DNA from: Nitrososphaerota archaeon
GTDB taxonomy: Archaea; Thermoproteota; Nitrososphaeria; Nitrososphaerales; CADDZS01
Direction of reading: 5' to 3'
NCBI GenBank assembly: GCA_027886785.1
Contig: JAPCJV010000010.1
Location: 1-14,087 of the forward strand
Length of the DNA: 14,087 bases
Below are positions 13,271 to 14,087 of this stretch, piece by piece; position 1 is the first letter of the stretch, and each line of letters begins with the position of its first letter. Below the pieces are notes generated by a model that was not told where the DNA came from, ran no database searches, and was given only the letters and a program-made list of their open reading frames with translations. The position numbers and the translations under genes were made by a program.

Positions 13271-14087
13271 ATGACTCTCCCAGGAAGGAGGCAGCCAATC
13301 AAATGGCCAAATGATGCGCTGTTACTTGTTTCACCTACTCTAGCATTTGAAACGTGGCCAGAAGATCTGGGAATGCCTGGCTCACTCAACGTGGGTATCG
13401 GAAAGCCACTTCCAAGGTCGGCCGTGTTCAAAAAAGACATTCTCACAATTTCTGACAGACAGTTTGGGGAACGAGTGGGAATTTACAGGTTATTGGACAT
13501 CTTTGAAAAACATGGTATCAAAACCACAGTTTTCTTGAATGGCAGAACGGTGGAAAGGTTACCTGAACTAAGCAAGGAACTAGACAAGTTAGGGCATGAG
13601 CTTGCTTCGGAAAGTTACATCCACGATTACAGCTACATGAAGACTCTGGAAGAAGAGAAGTTCGATCTGCATCGGAATGTGCAGGCTTTCAAAAATATCG
13701 TTGGAAAACCACCACTGGGGTACCTCTCGATGGGAGAAAGACCTTCGAATAATACTCCGCAGCTTGCTTTCGACGAAGGGTACACTTACTGGGTAGATCC
13801 GCAGCATGAGGAGCTCCCGTACACCCTGCAAGTGGATGGTGGCGAGCTGACCGTCATTCCATACATCCAGTACTTGAATGATTATGCTACGTTCTTAGGC
13901 GACGGAGGATCTCCCAGGCAGCTCTTGCAGACCTGGAAGGATACTTTCGATCAACTGTATAGCGAAGCGAGGACGAATCCCAATGTGATGATGTGGGGCA
14001 TGCATCCGTTCCTGACCGGGAGGCCTCACCGTGCCAAAGTTTTAGATGAGTTTTTAGAATATGTGGACGGCTTTCCACAAGTAGAAT
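13271..14087 (+). CDS. Polysaccharide deacetylase / PuuE (allantoinase)-like protein (partial, C-terminus beyond right edge)
   Basis: 272 codons are open to the right edge; relatives have about 280-320 residues, so most of the protein is present. It belongs to the NodB-fold branch containing PuuE allantoinase and HpPgdA-like amidohydrolases. The shared blocks are FGERVGIYRLLDIFEKHGIK at 65-84, VFLNGRTVERLP at 87-98, LGHELASES at 107-115, GKPPLGYLS at 145-153, D-E-G-Y-T-Y-W at 168-174 and IPYIQYLNDY at 196-205. The usual H-x-x-x-H metal motif reads ESYIH (114-118), so its first His is Glu. PuuE itself is described as metal-independent, which would fit. No signal peptide is visible, arguing for a cytoplasmic amide-hydrolysing role rather than cell-wall editing. 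A leaderless ATG follows a clear TATA box. Confidence 0.85.
   Translation, partial: MTLPGRRQPIKWPNDALLLVSPTLAFETWPEDLGMPGSLNVGIGKPLPRSAVFKKDILTISDRQFGERVGIYRLLDIFEKHGIKTTVFLNGRTVERLPELSKELDKLGHELASESYIHDYSYMKTLEEEKFDLHRNVQAFKNIVGKPPLGYLSMGERPSNNTPQLAFDEGYTYWVDPQHEELPYTLQVDGGELTVIPYIQYLNDYATFLGDGGSPRQLLQTWKDTFDQLYSEARTNPNVMMWGMHPFLTGRPHRAKVLDEFLEYVDGFPQVE

Noticed and set aside
13589..14078. Two minus-strand open frames near the right edge
   Set aside because: The plus-strand deacetylase-like frame is open across the whole region and matches PuuE-family motifs; the minus-strand frames are its shadows.

Overview
The window looks like a piece of an archaeal chromosome, with roughly half G+C. 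The main reason is the promoter pattern. Several genes start at, or within about 10 nt of, the position expected for transcription from a TATA-like box (most often CTTAT, 30-42 nt upstream). Shine-Dalgarno-like sequence is clearest in front of genes inside an operon, such as the E1 beta gene at 3034. TTG and GTG starts are frequent. I cannot name a lineage. A mesophilic Thermoproteota (Thaumarchaeota-like) heterotroph is a guess. Most proteins belong to families common in bacteria, so transfer from bacteria is plausible. No rRNA, tRNA, CRISPR array, insertion sequence or phage gene is visible. No stretch over 300 nt lacks a gene.

Layout, left to right. (1) On the minus strand, a molybdopterin-binding subunit of a xanthine/aldehyde/CO-dehydrogenase-type hydroxylase, cut by the left edge (1-878). 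Upstream of it, also on the minus strand, is a beta-keto acid cleavage enzyme (BKACE, DUF849; 1009-1905). (2) Divergent from BKACE, a two-gene operon for alpha and beta subunits of a 2-oxoacid-dehydrogenase-type E1 (2008-4011). Its alpha subunit has lost active-site histidines. A luciferase-like monooxygenase-family oxidoreductase follows (4134-5135). (3) Three minus-strand genes: a fused alpha-beta E1 with canonical motifs (5152-7137), a fumarate-reductase/tricarballylate-dehydrogenase-type flavoprotein (7330-8718), and a crotonase closely resembling hydroxycinnamoyl-CoA hydratase-lyase (8846-9715). (4) On the plus strand, DUF3891 and a Gfo/Idh/MocA oxidoreductase (9940-11820), then a LigA-type dioxygenase small subunit (11871-12185). 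(5) On the minus strand, convergent with LigA, a LigB-type extradiol dioxygenase (12203-13030) that lacks the catalytic histidine. (6) A PuuE/polysaccharide-deacetylase-like protein running off the right edge (13271-14087).

Taken together the genes read as a catabolic island for aromatic or side-chain-bearing carboxylic acids. A working model, which is inference only: the hydratase-lyase homologue shortens a CoA-activated side chain, the Mo hydroxylase oxidises an aldehyde or heterocycle, LigA/LigB handle a ring substrate, and the Gfo/Idh/MocA protein could play the LigC role. BKACE and the E1 enzymes would then process keto acids. No CoA ligase, E2, E3, transporter or regulator lies in the window. 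Several key enzymes carry active-site substitutions (E1 alpha, LigB, hydratase-lyase, deacetylase). The chemistry may therefore differ from the textbook protocatechuate 4,5-cleavage route.
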